NCBI GenBank assembly: GCA_003551905.1
Contig: PUNT01000038.1
Span: forward strand, 1 to 37,639
Direction: 5' to 3'
Length of the DNA stretch: 37,639 bases
Source: Halanaerobiales bacterium
Lineage (GTDB): Bacteria; Bacillota; Halanaerobiia; B1SED10-174
The position numbers and the translations under genes were made by a program. Of this stretch, positions 37,514 to 37,639 are shown one piece after another. Every line of letters starts with the position of its first letter. The stretch's first letter is position 1. Under the pieces are notes generated by a model. The model searched no databases, was not told where the DNA came from, and worked only from the letters and a program-made list of their open reading frames with translations.

Positions 37514-37639
37514 ATGGTTCAACAACAAGATATCAATTGGTTGGAATTTCAACAGAAATTTTCAACCGAGGAAACATGTAGGTGCCACTTGATCTATTAT
37601 AACGACCGACGTAGACATGGAAGCCTGGGCAATACTTCA
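37514..37639 (+). mobile_element. Start of a transposase-like ORF, apparently a chimera of two IS families (partial)
   Basis: ATG 37514 follows GGAGGCGAG at 5 nt and the frame runs 42 codons to the window edge. The first part (INWLEFQQKFSTEETCRCHL) looks like the N-terminus of IS1595-type transposases, which normally continues into a zinc-ribbon. Here it continues directly into IYYNDRRRHGSLGNTS, which looks like the C-terminal end of an IS3-type integrase domain (YYNxxRxHxSLGxxSP). The join lies after codon 26, near base 37591. The most likely reading is an IS remnant created by insertion or deletion; no terminal repeats can be seen because the window ends. Confidence 0.55.

Overview
The window reads as chromosomal DNA of a spore-forming anaerobic member of the class Clostridia. 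Supporting signs are spoIIE, the divIC / S1-domain gene / tRNA-Met / spoIIE / tilS / hpt / ftsH order, the panB-panC-panD / nadA-nadB-nadC / birA / coaX / dusB order, purine-rich Shine-Dalgarno sites, and many TTG and GTG starts. No species is named because no search could be run. Most of the window is core metabolism on the + strand.

Region 1 (1-2120): the 3' end of a cysteine-rich protein, probably a radical-SAM cofactor maturase; a cysteine-free ThiF/MoeB-type adenylyltransferase; and a SARP-type regulator whose C-terminal domain looks like a catalytically dead GGDEF domain that keeps an RxxD motif.

Region 2 (2204-9594) is the most unusual part. It encodes four small or medium secreted beta-rich proteins, an internally duplicated protein resembling periplasmic pilus chaperones, a short secretin, and an exported protein ending in a beta-barrel-like strand with terminal Phe. 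Three c-di-GMP riboswitches of two different classes sit among them: a class I (GEMM) aptamer on the - strand and two class II aptamers on the + strand. In both class II copies the 5' strand of the closing helix can pair either with the aptamer 3' end or with the Shine-Dalgarno site, which predicts a translational ON switch. Together with the GGDEF-like regulator next door, this looks like a c-di-GMP-controlled surface or secretion system. The secretin and barrel-like protein suggest a cell with an outer membrane, which is an inference.

Region 3 (9746-17563): divIC-like septum gene, S1-domain gene, DUF501 gene, tRNA-Met, spoIIE, tilS, hpt, ftsH. Region 4 (17636-25422): histidine degradation to glutamate through formimino-THF (hutH, hutU, ftcD, hutI, fchA), followed by fhs, which can turn the released one-carbon unit into formate and ATP if a FolD activity is encoded elsewhere. 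Region 5 (25547-35100): pantothenate genes behind a leader with a 23-codon upstream ORF, NAD synthesis genes behind their own promoter and inverted repeat, then birA, coaX, dusB and a phosphoesterase.

Region 6 (35154-36672, - strand): a small HTH regulator and a conserved protein of unknown function, with a promoter that has a palindrome at its predicted start point. Region 7 (36806-37639): a 59-codon membrane peptide, a fluoride-riboswitch-like element with terminator but no fluoride-resistance gene after it, and the start of a transposase-like ORF that appears to join parts of two IS families. No CRISPR array, phage module or replication origin was seen.
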